Origin: Opisthorchis felineus
Lineage: Eukaryota > Platyhelminthes > Trematoda > Opisthorchiida > Opisthorchiidae
Reading direction: 5' to 3'
DNA: 64,000 bases
Assembly (NCBI GenBank): GCA_004794785.1
Contig: SJOL01008406.1
Coordinates: 53,971-117,970, forward strand
The translations under genes were made by a program, and so were the position numbers. This document shows, piece by piece, positions 12,534 through 24,068 of this stretch. Under the pieces are notes generated by a model. The model did no database searches. It was given only the letters and a program-made list of their open reading frames with translations, and was not told the origin of the DNA. Each line of letters starts with the position of its first letter. The stretch's first letter is position 1.

Positions 12534-12797
12534 GCTTATGCGACTAGCACACAGCTGTACAATTGGCATTTCACACCTTCCGATTTAACTCAACAGCGCC
12601 AAGAATGCAATACGAACGCCCGGAAGCGATTCAAACAGTTGCCACCGGCAAACAGAGCTGAGGCGGTACTGATAGACGATGGAGAGGATCAGCAGCTGGG
12701 TCTTGATCCGGACGAAGAGTTCAATATTGTCAAACACTACATTTATTTGATGAAAGCCCTGTTTGACAAGTTCACGAACCCGCGAGTTCCTAACGAG
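12534..12797 (+). CDS. CCNH: Cyclin H exon (N-terminal region)
   Basis: The exon follows a strong acceptor (CTGTTTCTTACAG) and ends AACGAG before GTTAGT. It has 88 codons, phase 0, running from AYATSTQLYNWHF to NPRVPNE. An ATG at 12468 is in frame but would read through the acceptor and add 22 residues unlike cyclin H. A short upstream exon carrying the start is therefore more likely. Confidence 0.88.
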
Positions 12798-15700
12798 GTT
12801 AGTACTCTCCATGGGTATTGACTACACTTTGGGGTACAGTGGAAGTGATTTTTCAGACGCAGTCTGTGATTCATCTTCTATGAGGTCCTTCCGGTAACAC
12901 AGTCGGTCCCGTGTAATTTTTTGGTACTTCTAATTTTTGTATGTTAGTAGCCCATCTTTCCGACTAGATATCGACCGATCTGATGTCAAATTTCATCTAT
13001 ACTGGACCAGCGGTTTAGTTATCATGAAATCACGCTATTTACCCCTGAGCGATACAGTTTCAAACTTCATCGTTGTTTTCGTCCGTTCCTGGGGCAGAAG
13101 GGCATAATGATAATAAAACATGCTGCCACAACGAACGCATTGGCTTATTGTCTTGTTAGTTTGCAGTTGCTCTGAGCATAAACCCGACCCTGACCGCAGT
13201 GCCATGGTAAGTTTCACCCTATAACTACCAGACTGCCCCATTCATTGCACAAAACAATAGCCGAATGGATGTTCGGACGCCTGGCTCCACCAAAGAGATT
13301 ATTGGGACGGCTGACGCAGGCTGATATGTCCATGCGTCCTATGAACCGACACGATAGCGGATATTTCTGTTTCATTTCAGGTGAGCGTGCGTAGCAACTT
13401 TGACAGGTCGATGCCATCCTAGCATAACAACATAGGATAACCAGTCTGGAATCCGGTCTGGGATGGGGGTCATTCAGTCCAGTGCACCGTGTCCGTGATT
13501 GATGCATGAAAATGGTTCATTGACCACGGTTTATCGGACCGAGTCTGTATTATAGCGCAGCAATTTCCAGACAGTCATTCTCAGAATTTTTTACGGATCT
13601 TTATCGGGATAATTTGTTGGGAGCGTTTCTGTAGATCGAAAAGATTAATTTATCTGGGGGAAATTCCTCCAAAACTATGCTGAGGTTGTTTTTGAAGATA
13701 TTGGAATGAACCACAGAACTATTTGTCGAAAATTGTTGAAAATTGGTGAACTACTGATGTTGTTGAAGGCACAGTGTTAGCTGGTAACCGTTTTTTTCTT
13801 TTGGTAAAACAGATCAATATGGGATCAAGTTTGTGGTAACTGTTTACAATAACACGGAAATTGTGTGTATGTTGATGTCCTCTTTGAACAGTAGCGATGA
13901 GGGATTCGACCCTCAAGAAAAAACGGGATTACCTGACCTCGGATACTGGTCCAGCCATGTGATATCTACCATCGATTCCTGTCATTTTTGATGTACAGGT
14001 GAACGAGATTCTTGTTTATCGGAAAAATTTGCTGAGGCGTTCAAAGATGCATTCGAAAAGCTAATTTTTTACCCCCGATACGCTGGTTCGAACCGAGGTG
14101 TCGCCAAACTAATCAATCTTGAGAATCTATCATTCCAAATTATCAGACTAGAAGCGATACTCTTTCAAGTCAAGATACCCTTTCTCAGTTTTTTTCCAGA
14201 ACGTATCAGATAGGAATAGGAAGCTGACGCAGTTGGGTGTTACTCCTGGTGTTAACAGAGGGGGCTTACACTGTTCACTTGTGAATGCTTAACAATTCCT
14301 GTGATAAATCGTTGCTGGTTCCTTGTCGATTTTTGCCGAAAGTGCAATCATTTCTAGTTGAATGTTTTTCAGTGGACGTCCTGGTCGCATAAGACAATGT
14401 TTATATGAAAATAATATGAATGTGGCAACTTTGAACTAACGATTCAACAAAAAGCTACGGATCTGGCAAAGGTCCAATCTTCGTCCAGATGAGTTCTCTA
14501 CTCCACTGCTATGTATGTTGAGAAGGAACTGTAACGGCAAGCCTAAGTGATGTTTCCAGAAGACCTCAATCCACCTTGGTCGGTGGTTGCCCTCGGGCTG
14601 ATCGGCAACCTGCTTTAGCAGTCAGTAAGAAGCTGTCTTCAGTATGAACTGTTTAGCATTAGTTTCAGATTTGCCAAATTTTTCTAGTTTGGGCGTTTGG
14701 ATCCGAACGGAACGGCTGCACTTCTGTGGAGCGTACGCATAGTCATCGCTTGCTTCTTGCTGACAACCCATTCGTGTATGCCTGTTTCTGAAAAACGGAT
14801 GCCAGCTTTTCACTTGTCGCGTTGTGATTCAGAGACATAACTAAGGGTTACCAAGATGTATGTACCCTTCCGGGATTTCGACGGATGGAACCTTCCGGCT
14901 TTTCACATGAGATTACTTGATGCTTCTCTTTTTTGCTTGCTGCCTTACCGTTTACCTGTTTACTGTTCATTGTTACTCGTTATTACATGCTGCAACTCAG
15001 GCAGTGCTAGTCCCAACGTTTTACCATCTTCCTTTCATCTTATATTGTCTTCTGCTACAGGTTTACGGATTCGCTGCTACCTACCTCAAGCGCTTCTATC
15101 TTCGACACTCAGTCATGGATTTCTATCCGCGCGAAATGATGTTAACTTGCCTGTATGTGGCTTGCAAGGCCGCCGATTTCCCAATCGGATTGCAGGCATT
15201 CATAGCGCACATCCCACGTAACCAGGAGCGATACAGTAGTTTCATCATTAACTCAGAACTTTTTCTACTGGAGTCGTTAAACTATGACCTGTGGGTGTTC
15301 ACCCCCTACCGACCACTGATGGGCCTCATAATCGATTTGTTGGCATACCAGGTTGGTCTTCATGAGTGTTTCCGAACGGTTTACCATCCATAGATGTGGC
15401 TGCCGTGGTTTAATACTTGCATCGACGTTCTTCAGTTAGGTAGTTGTTAACTTTTCCTCGTGGAGGAGTTTGAAACGTTTCAATTGTAAATATATGCTTT
15501 CTCAGGACTGATCTCATTTCGTTTCGACTGTATCCCTGGTAATTCATGTACAGTATATCGGTTATGTCTAGTCCGTGCAGAAAAATCGATGCACGATGTA
15601 CTACTAGCTGTATCCTTTACACCTTAACTCTTGATTTAAGAAACCCAAATTTTCCCCATTTTGGACCGCCCAGATTGTCTGATTGAGTGTTAGAGTCGTA

Positions 15701-17332
15701 GGCATATCAGATGTTGTAGTCCAACCCTAGGTCCTCCTCCCTAGCCCATTCCTTCCTTGTTTCCTTTGCAAGGCTTTCTTGAAGTAAATCGGCATGGTTG
15801 TACTGCAGTGAGGTACCAATGTCCTCATCTGATGTTGCTGTTGAGGATATGTTGATGGAACTGCGATTAGAACAACAGTTTGTCCAAAGACAGAACTTAA
15901 TGAGCTCGACATTGTTATGATCACATTCTTGGTTAGGCTCATTTCCACACTATCACGTGATATTGGAAAACATTACTGACGTTGCCTAAACGGTGACAAA
16001 CCAAAAAACGAGCGAAGTTTACTCGTCGTTCACATTAGGCGAAATCACATAGAACCGCTTTTCTACCTGTTGTTTTCTTCGTCTTTATACAATTTCCTCG
16101 CATCTGTGCTGGACACGCAGTTCACATTTGTTCATTGAAGGCAACTGCTAGTTGTTCACAGTTTAGAAGAAAGTTAAAGTCCTTAGCTTGATCTCCGGTA
16201 CCTCTTTCGAGATACGGTGCTCTGTTTTAAATTTCCGCGAACCATTCACCTTTTATGGGCTATTGGAATTCTATTTCCCCGTGGATTCTCGTTTATTCTG
16301 AAAAGAGTAAATGCTGATATGTCTGGTTAAGCACATATTCGATGTATTTGATTTGCGAGACAAATGTGCACGATAGTTAGTCGGCAGTCAAGTTGAAAGG
16401 GATTGTTACTCAAACCAGCACCCTTCAGTCGCATATTCCCTACTCTTCTCTGGGCACTTACGAAACGAACCAGTTGTTGCCCAAAGCGCTGTTATGGTAC
16501 CCTCTACTCTGTTTGGTAACTTCCAGGCCCTGGGAGATTCTTTAGTGATTAATGCCTTGACATCTGATGAAGCTAGCACAAAATAGGTTTCAGACCAGAG
16601 TTGGTAGACCTGCAATGTCGGCACTGTGTAGACAAATGCTTCCTCCATTTTGTGAAGTAAACTTTTGCAAACGGCACCACAACTGAATAGTGTATTTCCT
16701 GCCATCATGGAATACTTGCATGATTCTAACCCAAAATTACTCGTTATTCACTCTCAGTCTTTCTTTTTGGCTCTTTTTATCTGTAGAAACATATCCATGC
16801 ATTGAGTTCGAATTCGTCGTTTGACTGGTGTCCAGACGAGAAAGCCATGGCACAGGAATTACATCATGAAGGGGTTGATTTAATCAGTTTGTGGTATCAA
16901 ACAGATCTGTGCCTCACAGTGCATCCAAGCCAGTTTGCACTGGCAGTTCTTGTCGAGTTAGGTTACACTCGACCCAGTTTGGATGTGGAATCTTTCATTC
17001 GAGATGAAGTTTGCGGTTGCCATCCTATCCAAAAACTTACGAAACCCAAAGAAAGTGACGATGAAACAGATGATGAAGAAGAAGATGAGAATTCTAAGGT
17101 GACAGAGAAAAACGTGAAGATCAGTCCAGATGACCGTTGGAAACAGCTATCGGAACGCTTGGCATTTATTCGTGACGTTGTCACTCGGTTTGACTTTGTT
17201 GTTAGCTTGGAACCGATGAATGAGGAAGAGCTAAAATTGGAACAGTGTCGTAACCCGCTTTACAACGTAGATTCTGAAGAGTATGCCGAGGCCAAAGCGC
17301 GTGCGGATAGTCTGCTGGCTACATTAGAGTGA
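12534..17332 (+). CDS. CCNH: Cyclin H, three exons, first tiny exon not found
   Basis: Cyclin H is the regulatory partner of CDK7 in the CDK-activating kinase and in TFIIH, acting in the nucleus. Exons 12534-12797, 15061-15351 and 16787-17332 join in phase 0 to 366 residues. The first exon holds the N-terminal helix region (LYNWHFTPSDLTQQR, like the WTFSSEEQL stretch of vertebrate cyclin H). The second holds the cyclin box core, with YLKRFYLRHSVMDFYPREMM, LTCLYVACKAADF and the conserved PYRPLMGLIIDLL. The third holds the second cyclin fold (LTVHPSQFALAVLVELGY) and the C-terminal helix. The vertebrate protein is 323 residues; the extra length comes mostly from an acidic insert. The initiator methionine must come from an unlocated upstream exon. 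Confidence 0.92.
12798..15060 (+). other. CCNH: Cyclin H intron
   Basis: This 2.3-kb intron runs from GTTAGT to CTGCTACAG. No recognisable element was seen in it. Confidence 0.85.
15061..15351 (+). CDS. CCNH: Cyclin H exon (cyclin box core)
   Basis: The exon follows TTCTGCTACAG and ends GCATACCAG before GTTGGT. It has 97 codons, phase 0. It carries VYGFAATYLKRFYL, MMLTCLYVACKAADF and NSELFLLESLNYDLWVFTPY, which align without gaps to the helices that contact CDK7 in cyclin H. Confidence 0.93.
15352..16786 (+). other. CCNH: Cyclin H intron with RTE piece
   Basis: This 1.4-kb intron runs from GTTGGT to TATCTGTAG. It contains the RTE 3' UTR copy at 15661-15860. The rest shows nothing I recognise. 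Confidence 0.85.
15661..15860 (+). mobile_element. RTE LINE 3' UTR copy inside cyclin H intron
   Basis: The ORF end (RLSD, stop at 15684-15686) and 3' UTR match the copies at 1395-1642 and 186-372 over about 200 bases, with clear divergence. It lies in the 1.4-kb intron before the last cyclin H exon. Confidence 0.7.
16787..17332 (+). CDS. CCNH: Cyclin H terminal exon with acidic insert
   Basis: The exon follows TTTTTATCTGTAG and opens KHIHALSSNSSFDW. It runs 181 codons to a TGA at 17330-17332. It contains the second cyclin fold (DLCLTVHPSQFALAVLVELG) and a run of about 17 mostly acidic residues near 17050-17096. A long amphipathic C-terminal helix follows (WKQLSERLAFIRDVV, later EYAEAKARADSLLATLE). 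The acidic run interrupts what should be the last helices and is an unusual addition for cyclin H. Confidence 0.9.
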   Translation, partial: KHIHALSSNSSFDWCPDEKAMAQELHHEGVDLISLWYQTDLCLTVHPSQFALAVLVELGYTRPSLDVESFIRDEVCGCHPIQKLTKPKESDDETDDEEEDENSKVTEKNVKISPDDRWKQLSERLAFIRDVVTRFDFVVSLEPMNEEELKLEQCRNPLYNVDSEEYAEAKARADSLLATLE

Positions 17333-17396
17333 TTATTTTGTACCTTTCTTGTTGAGACTTTGTAAATATTCATTTTTAAGTAATACGTTTGAGTCC

Positions 17397-17402
17397 CATA
17401 AA
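17397..17402 (+). promoter_or_regulatory. Possible cyclin H poly(A) signal CATAAA
   Basis: No AATAAA occurs in the first 100 bases after the stop. The single-base variant CATAAA lies 65 bases downstream. Weak evidence. Confidence 0.25.
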
Positions 17403-18644
17403 CCGGGGGAGGGACACTTCACGTACACTGGAGTATTCGGGTGTTGTTTGCTTCATCCCTCGGTGGCGTCACGCTATTATCACGTTGTGTGGTGGTAGTG
17501 CTTGAAAAACAGGTTACCTAAGCGAAAGACGGATGATTGGCATTTGGCTTGTCCGCTAAGCTGAGTTGAGTAAACATTTCACCATCAATCGGACTAACAT
17601 CGCTAGTGCATTTTCGTATGGTGAAGTACCATAGTGCGTCACAGATATACAAAGAGTGGTATAATAGTCAACTGTAACGCCCCCATCGGTCAGTCGTAAT
17701 CCAGCAGCTGCAGGATTGTTTTTTTTTCACCCACACTTGTGTCGGTGTCTCACTCAGAGTGAAACCAGCTTAAATTTTTCACACCATGATGTTCCCTTGT
17801 ATCGGATTAGTGACTACTTTCTATCCACCATAAGGAAGAAATCCATCTGGTTACGGTCCCGAAAACAAATTCCTTAGCTCTTGACAGAACATGGTCGAAC
17901 GGGATTTGTGTATAACTGACTTTTATGGGATGGATTATTCGAGCCTGCAATCATCCAGATTGGACTTGGCGTTCTGAGGAGGGATATAGGGGTGACAGAT
18001 GAATCCGCTTTGTGCTGTTTGCTCTGACGTTATTTTTTGGCGCTGAGTAACTTAATGTAGTACCACAACCATCATCTTCATCTTTCCAGCCATCCAAGAT
18101 TTCCTTGACAGGAAGCTGGTGCTTGGATGATTATCTGAAATAGCGCCTACATGCTTCTTCAAACGAGTGGTAAAGTAAGCTTACAGTGTAGAGCATCATC
18201 ATCATTATCATCATTGTCAGCTGTACAGTGGTTGTAGCTGCCACAGTTTCATTCACCGATGATTTGGGGAGGTGGGGTAGGTAGCTGCGCATTGGAGGCG
18301 GGAGCTGATAAATTGGTGCGTTAATACAGCACTGTCACTGTAGAGCAAGATGTTTTCCTTTTTGAATATCCACCCTCTTTTAATTATCCACTTATAGAGA
18401 TATATCACAGTCTCACCTCAGTGGATGCTTCTCCACAGCTTTACCTCTGACAAGGCCGCAGCTATGCGCGCTACAGAATAGAGATATGAGACCACCATCC
18501 ATTGAAAAACTTGAAGAGATCACAGAGAAATGAGATGTTGCACGATGCACGTGGTATCGTATTTCGCTGTATCTCTGGGTGCATACTTCTGTATCTATAT
18601 ACTATGCTACTATATCAGATAGCTAGGTGAAACGGAACAAGTCT

Positions 18645-18850
18645 TTACTGTTGGGATGCCGAAAGCAAATCAATCACCAAAGAATTGCGAACGGTGTGGC
18701 CGATTCGTTTCCACCTTCTGATAGCAATAGATTGAGCAAACCGTAGCGCCTTATCTTTCGTGGTCTTGTGCACAATGTAAAGCGCAACTATCTGTTCGAT
18801 ATAATGCCCATTTTCAAGTAGATGACGGGCTATCGATGAAATCGGCATGC
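18645..18850 (-). mobile_element. Penelope-like element C-terminal fragment
   Basis: A 67-codon open frame reads ISSIARHLLENGHYIEQIVA, then KALRFAQSIAIRRWK and SLVIDLL. This resembles the end of the GIY-YIG endonuclease domain of Penelope-like elements, where SxIAxHLLxxGH is followed by LLxFAExxAIRRxKP. Its upstream parts are not recognisable. Confidence 0.55.
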
Positions 18851-19865
18851 ATGCAAAGAGGTACTGCGAAGTTCATTCAGCGTGCCGTGCAACAACTCGT
18901 TTCTCTTGGCTCTCTTCAAGAGGGGAGGTTATATCACGTCCTTCAGAGTTCACCATTCATTCGTTATTCAGACCGAGTTTTTTCACTGCACTTATGCGTG
19001 ATCTGTACTGCAAGATACGTAGCTTTTGCATGTAACCTTGGGATCAACACTAGATGTTTTTGTGGGCCATTCTGACTAGGAAAGATCGGGGTGCCATTAC
19101 CTTCCGACGCATTGTAAATTCACCATTAGTTTTCTTTGTTGGCTTCATAGTGGTCGTTCGGGTGCGGTAGCTTTTGTTTTATTCGTTGTAATCGAATCAT
19201 TACAGTTTTAGGCCACTTGGTGGACGTGCAGTTGATCGGCTACCTATCCAGCCTACTTTACGAATAAACGCACATTTTTGTCCCATAAAGACAATCCAGG
19301 TAGCCCAGACCATTTAGGAAAGAGGTCTTGACGAAACATTGCTCATCCACTAGAAGTCAATAACAGGCCGATTTTGAAGGCTTTGAAAAATGAGAAAACT
19401 TTGAAAAATGCTTGGAGGAAAAGGCCTCACTTTTTATGAAGATAGGTAGTGGACGTCCACGTTTATTAGCATTGCTTGGCGGGATCTACGTCTGATTCAT
19501 GATGTTTGGCACAATATTTCCCGCGGGCTCAGTTAAAGGGAGATATATTGCACATTTCACCCTCGCTCTCTGGTTATGTCTGGCTTCGGCTGGCAATTAG
19601 TCACGAAACGGAAAGAACCTATTCAAATGTGAAGAGAATTACAGTTTTTCGACTGCGAACAAAGTAGCCCAATTCGGTCGAACTACAAAGAGAGAGAGGC
19701 AAACAGTCTCGCATACAATCGATGGTGATTCAAGGAAGTCGTTTACTAAAGAATCTTGTCATTCGGGGGTATTTTATAACGGGTTCAGGGCGCACTCGGT
19801 TGTCAGATGAAGACCGCTACGCAATAGGTACTTCTACAAGAAATACCACTCTGGTTATATCCCGT

Positions 19866-19925
19866 TGACATCATCATCATCGACATCTGTGTCTAACACT
19901 GATGTTTCGCTGTCGTACGATCTCT
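19866..19925 (-). mobile_element. RTE LINE terminal fragment
   Basis: A CATCATCATCATCGACATC run is followed by AACACTGATGTTTCGCTGTC, the reverse complement of the RTE 3' end. A weaker relative with the same ATC run lies at 18193-18230. Confidence 0.45.
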
Positions 19926-21473
19926 ACTGAATTGACCAGCGTTCTACTGATCCACGGCCTAATATTCTTCATATAGTCGTGTGCAAATACAGTTTTTTGA
20001 TTGTTGATGTTCTAGAAATTATTTGGGGAAAATGTTCGGCCTTGCGGATTTTACAAGTTTATCATATCGGAGAATGTCGATGCAGCTCACATGTGTTTAT
20101 CATTTAGGTTCAGGTAACATGGAGTCTTCAAGAGGGTTTATAGCACGCTTCTAATTGCTTACGCTGTTTGTCATAACAAGTACGTAGTTAATCAATTCCC
20201 GGTATTCACATGGAACCGGAGTAAAGATTAGCACACAAATGTGACGTGCGTTTCATTTGATTTCGTAGCGTCACCTTGCTATCCGAAATGTGGTTCAGTC
20301 GGTCGTTCCAATCGAGATTACCGTTGGCCTGCCCAACGGCAGTTTTCTATATCAAACCATATCACGGCTTGATACCTAACAGATGTGATGCAATGAACCC
20401 GTCAGCTCAGAAGTTGCACCCCTTGGTCCCAAACAACGGTATGAATTGGGATTGGAAATATAGGCACTCTAGCTGCTTCAATAAGTCGGTGGCCCCGAGT
20501 GGTCTAATTATGTCATCTCAGTTGTTGACATTCTTAAGTTTTCAGTTCCTAGTTCGAATATCTTAACACCTTCGGTGCTGAACTCTCCATAGCAACTGAC
20601 TTAGTGGTTTGGCTCAGGAATATGAAGTCGCCGTATGTTGATGTCATTGTCTCCATTACACCGACGGCCTGTCGCTACTGTTTTGTCAGCCGTTTTACTG
20701 CCACTTTATCGGCTGACGTTATGATGAAAGTTTCACCGATTTGTACGTGTATTTAGCTGTCGAATTCGGGCTGGACAGAAGCCTGTGAACATATTTTATG
20801 GAGAATACTCAGGATGGGCAGTGATAATTTTATTATGTAATGGAAAGATGTACACTCCAATAATAAGTGCCGCCGGGTCCCAATCAGACTAGAAATTTGT
20901 GCCTGCTATGAATTTCCTTTTATCAGTTAATAATGGATGAACGTATTCTATTCGTTAATACAATAGACTGATAGGAAGTTGCAAACGCTGAAGATGCGGT
21001 TACATCTGTGGAAGGTAGATGAACACCCTAAACCCGAGCACGTGAAGCAGCTATTCATACGCCATCGTCAGAACCGTGCCAACTTGGAGCCACCTCCGCC
21101 AATTTGTTGACAAGCACACTCAGAAAGGAGTACTCTTTATCCATTCCGCCAATTTCACTCCGAAGACGTTCACTTACTACATCGATGTTTCTTCCAGTAG
21201 ATTCTAAAGACAGCGGCCCATAGCTGTGCCTTCTTTGGGTTGATAACTAATTGGAACTCATTATTTACTTCGCGTAGCGGGACATTATTGTGCGCCACTC
21301 AAACTATCAATCGGTAATGTCCGAAATCCGATCCGATTTACCTTGCTATGAGAGTAGGTTGCGGAGCGCCAGTCTATTTGACCGAGGCGACCGACCTTGC
21401 CTGAGTGAGTAACTGTTGATTGTAAAGTGGTAGAATTATTCGTTGGTAGGAAAGAACTACTTATGCATTGGGA

Positions 21474-22412
21474 TTATGACTCTCTCTTTTGCCGTTCATA
21501 GTTGGACCACATAATCGCCAGCTTGGAAAGTTTCTGGTAATCCATCGGTCGAAGGACAGCTTCTAACACAGGGGTATAGTTTGTTTTTCGCAGACACATT
21601 GAAAAACAGGGACTTAATACGGGGTAGCCAAGCGCCAACAAGCTTGCCACTTCGTATGGTGCAGTGCGGAGTCCGTACTCCTTGTTAGATGCAAAGACAT
21701 TGAGCGTAAACAGGGCTTCGTGTGTAGAGAGACAAATGACGAACAAAACCGCATCTATGAATAGATTCCTTCTCGTTTCCTTGTACATTTGTCTATAGAC
21801 CTTACCGTCGCAGTCCGATAGCACTTGCATCAAATAACCAAACGACGCGAACATGGCCATTGCAGGGAACGCGAATCGATATATGGTTGAATAGAGCACC
21901 AAGAAGCTGTAGATTCCTGCGTTTTCCCCTGTTTGACAAGGGGTGCACGGGATACAAGTACTCTGGTCTGCAGATAGCTCGCTTAATCTAGTGAAAGCTA
22001 GAGTTTGAAGAATGTTGGCGGCTGTTGCGAGTAAGAACAGACCCACACACCCTTCAGTTCTGTTCAACACGGTACTCCAGAACGGATAAATTATTCGCAC
22101 ATGCTGCCACAGGGAACCGTACACGTTTATGTATGCTCGGTAGTTGATTGCAGCCCAGAATAGAGCTCTGGTGCGCAGAATTCGGCAGGTAAATATTGAT
22201 GGAAATTGCTCATCCAAGTCCACTGAACTCAAAAGATACGCAATACAGGCCACTATATCTATGGAGTGTTGGACGATAATTATATAGAGAACCTTCTTGG
22301 CAAGAGTTCCTGCTTGACACGTTGTTCTGGACACGAAAATTAGCGAGATAATATTAATCACGGTGCCCACAGTAGCAAGTAATATTCCAGTCACCGTAAT
22401 TGCATAATCCAT
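21474..22412 (-). CDS. Orphan seven-transmembrane receptor, flatworm type
   Basis: A single open frame encodes 312 residues with seven hydrophobic segments at about residues 5-29, 43-65, 85-108, 121-143, 165-195, 213-237 and 248-272, starting from the ATG at 22410-22412. Features of rhodopsin-like receptors are present but altered. GTVIN in helix 1 resembles the GN motif. HSIDIV in helix 2 resembles the conserved L-x-x-x-D. WQHVRIIYPFW after helix 3 stands where DRY normally is. RFAFP occurs in helix 5, and YPVLSPCFSMCLRK replaces NPxxY. The loop before helix 5 has three close cysteines (TCIPCTPC). It probably belongs to the divergent orphan receptors expanded in flatworms. The ligand is unknown. 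It has no visible intron and sits between cyclin H and the ABC gene. Confidence 0.75.
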   Translation of the reverse strand: MDYAITVTGILLATVGTVINIISLIFVSRTTCQAGTLAKKVLYIIIVQHSIDIVACIAYLLSSVDLDEQFPSIFTCRILRTRALFWAAINYRAYINVYGSLWQHVRIIYPFWSTVLNRTEGCVGLFLLATAANILQTLAFTRLSELSADQSTCIPCTPCQTGENAGIYSFLVLYSTIYRFAFPAMAMFASFGYLMQVLSDCDGKVYRQMYKETRRNLFIDAVLFVICLSTHEALFTLNVFASNKEYGLRTAPYEVASLLALGYPVLSPCFSMCLRKTNYTPVLEAVLRPMDYQKLSKLAIMWSNYERQKRES

Positions 22413-22463
22413 CGCATTAAATGGTGAAAAACTTGCGTAATCGATCTTATGTCACGTGGCAGG

Positions 22464-22473
22464 ATTTAAATAG
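22464..22473 (-). promoter_or_regulatory. TATA-like box upstream of the receptor
   Basis: The reverse strand reads CTATTTAAAT about 50 bases before the receptor ATG, with an E-box palindrome CACGTG at 22453-22458 between them. The spacing would allow a short 5' leader. It is suggestive only. Confidence 0.3.
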
Positions 22474-22837
22474 CCTCAGGTCGTTCAGCGGATCCTACAG
22501 TTACTGAAATTGAACTGCTGCTAGAAAAATGGATTAAGGTCGTGTAGGCTTTTTCACTCAGAGCCATTGTTCTTGAGGAACTTCGTAAGCATTCGCTGAA
22601 TGGGTCGAAAGGGAAGATCTCGCATTGATGACTATTACTAAATTCCTTCCGAGTCGATTCTGATGAGAGTTAGCTAAAGTTCATCGAACTGTCTGTGGCC
22701 TTTCGACGCTGGGTAGTTAGCGTCTGTTAAGCCTTCGCTGCATGCATTTCAGCCTGACCTGGTATACATGGTCCTTCGTATCCATGTGTTTCAAATCTGG
22801 TCGTACACAGGTACCTAGTCACGAAGATGAGTAAATA

Positions 22838-23040
22838 TTCAAGAAATACACTCATTTGCAAATCAATTTGGTTTTGCGATAGACTGACCTGGAACCCAGC
22901 TGAATCTCTCGTTTGTGATGTTTCCATGCAACTGAATGTGCTGCACCAGGCCGTCTCATGTTCCAGTTGCTACGATATTCGAGATATAGCGATGCATGTA
23001 ATTTTACGCAATGTACTACTCATAAGGTTGCTGAAATTGT
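22838..23040. repeat. Hammerhead-repeat family member, unit without readable ribozyme
   Basis: It starts AAATACACTCATTTGCAAAT and has AACCCAGCTGAATCTCTCGT, then AACTGAATGTGCTGCACCAG. It ends in ACTACTCATAAGGTTGCTGA, where the next unit's ribozyme would start. The same order occurs between the two ribozymes at 42138-42494, so this is a piece of a tandem unit. It lies between the receptor and the ABCB stop codon. Confidence 0.75.
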
Positions 23041-23726
23041 TTGGTTTCTCTGTAATGACACGTGTGACAGCTGCTTATTGTACCAGTTGGTGGCAATTTG
23101 CATACTATAAGTTTTCAGAATTCATTTCATTCTTTCGGTTTGCTAAGTCCCTCATTTAGGTGGTACCAAGTTCACTTTACCCCTGGCTGCCTCCACGCGA
23201 ATTTTTCCCATGTTCACACAAAGCATTTTGTCATCATTTGTGATCGTGAACCTTTTTGTGCTTTATCGTCCGAATTCTTTCGACCGACCCATCGCTACGC
23301 TCCAGTACGTTCCCTAACTACTGATTGGTGATGAAACGCTGGCAATCAAATTGCACAGATCAGCGAAAAAAACCGATGACCATGCACTCTACTTGAGCTA
23401 CCAACATTCCCCTCAATAGTAATCAACAGCCAGACACTTGTGATTACCTCCCACAGCCACAAGATCTTTCCAGGGCATTGTTCATAATAGCGAGATATGT
23501 GATTACTGTACTGGTTTAAATGGACCACATGGGTTGTGAAACAATCAACGCCCAACTTGCTCCTAATCGGTAGTAGACAAAAAGTGTTCATTGTAAAGTG
23601 TGGCTGTGTGTGCTGGACGATTGTCTTTGGTTTGATTTCTCAGGGGCGAAACATGAAAGGATCAGAATCATTGACGGCGAAATGAAAGGAATTGGAATAC
23701 GTTTTCGTTCCTTACTAGCACACCAC

Positions 23727-24068
23727 TCATCTTGCTTCTGCGTGATGTAGGGCATAGAAAGACCCCTTTGCAGCCAGGAGCTCATCCGGTGATCCGCATT
23801 CTATCTTCCGCCCGTTCTCAATCACAACAATCTCATCCGTGTTCTCTACAGTAGTCAAACGATGAGCCACCACAATTGAAGTCCGATTCTCCATAGCCGC
23901 GTCTAGTGCTTCTTGTACGAGGCGCTCGTTTTCAGTGTCCAAAGCTGATGTTGCTTCGTCGAGGAGTAAAAGTACCGGTCGTCGAATCAGTGCCCTGGCG
24001 ATTGCTATGCGTTGCTTCTGACCGCCGGAAAGCTGCGAACCCCCTTCTCCGGCAAGTGTTTCATAGCC
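23727..24068 (-). CDS. ABCB1: ABCB terminal exon: NBD2 signature, Walker B, stop
   Basis: The exon follows AACTGTAG and opens [20 protein letters not shown]. It contains [19 protein letters not shown] and [20 protein letters not shown], ends HHAEAR and stops at TGA (23727-23729). It has 113 sense codons. No AATAAA on the - strand was noticed in the following 200 bases. Confidence 0.96.
   Translation of the reverse strand, partial: GYETLAGEGGSQLSGGQKQRIAIARALIRRPVLLLLDEATSALDTENERLVQEALDAAMENRTSIVVAHRLTTVENTDEIVVIENGRKIECGSPDELLAAKGSFYALHHAEAR

Larger units (their letters stand above)
17403..21473. other. Intergenic region between cyclin H and the receptor
   Basis: It contains RTE tails near 18193-18230 and 19866-19925 and the Penelope-like piece at 18645-18850. 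An open frame of 96 codons on the + strand at 20276-20566 has no recognisable similarity and is not called. Confidence 0.6.

Noticed and set aside
20276..20566. 96-codon + strand frame between cyclin H and the receptor
   Set aside because: No family resemblance, splice framing or regulatory signal.
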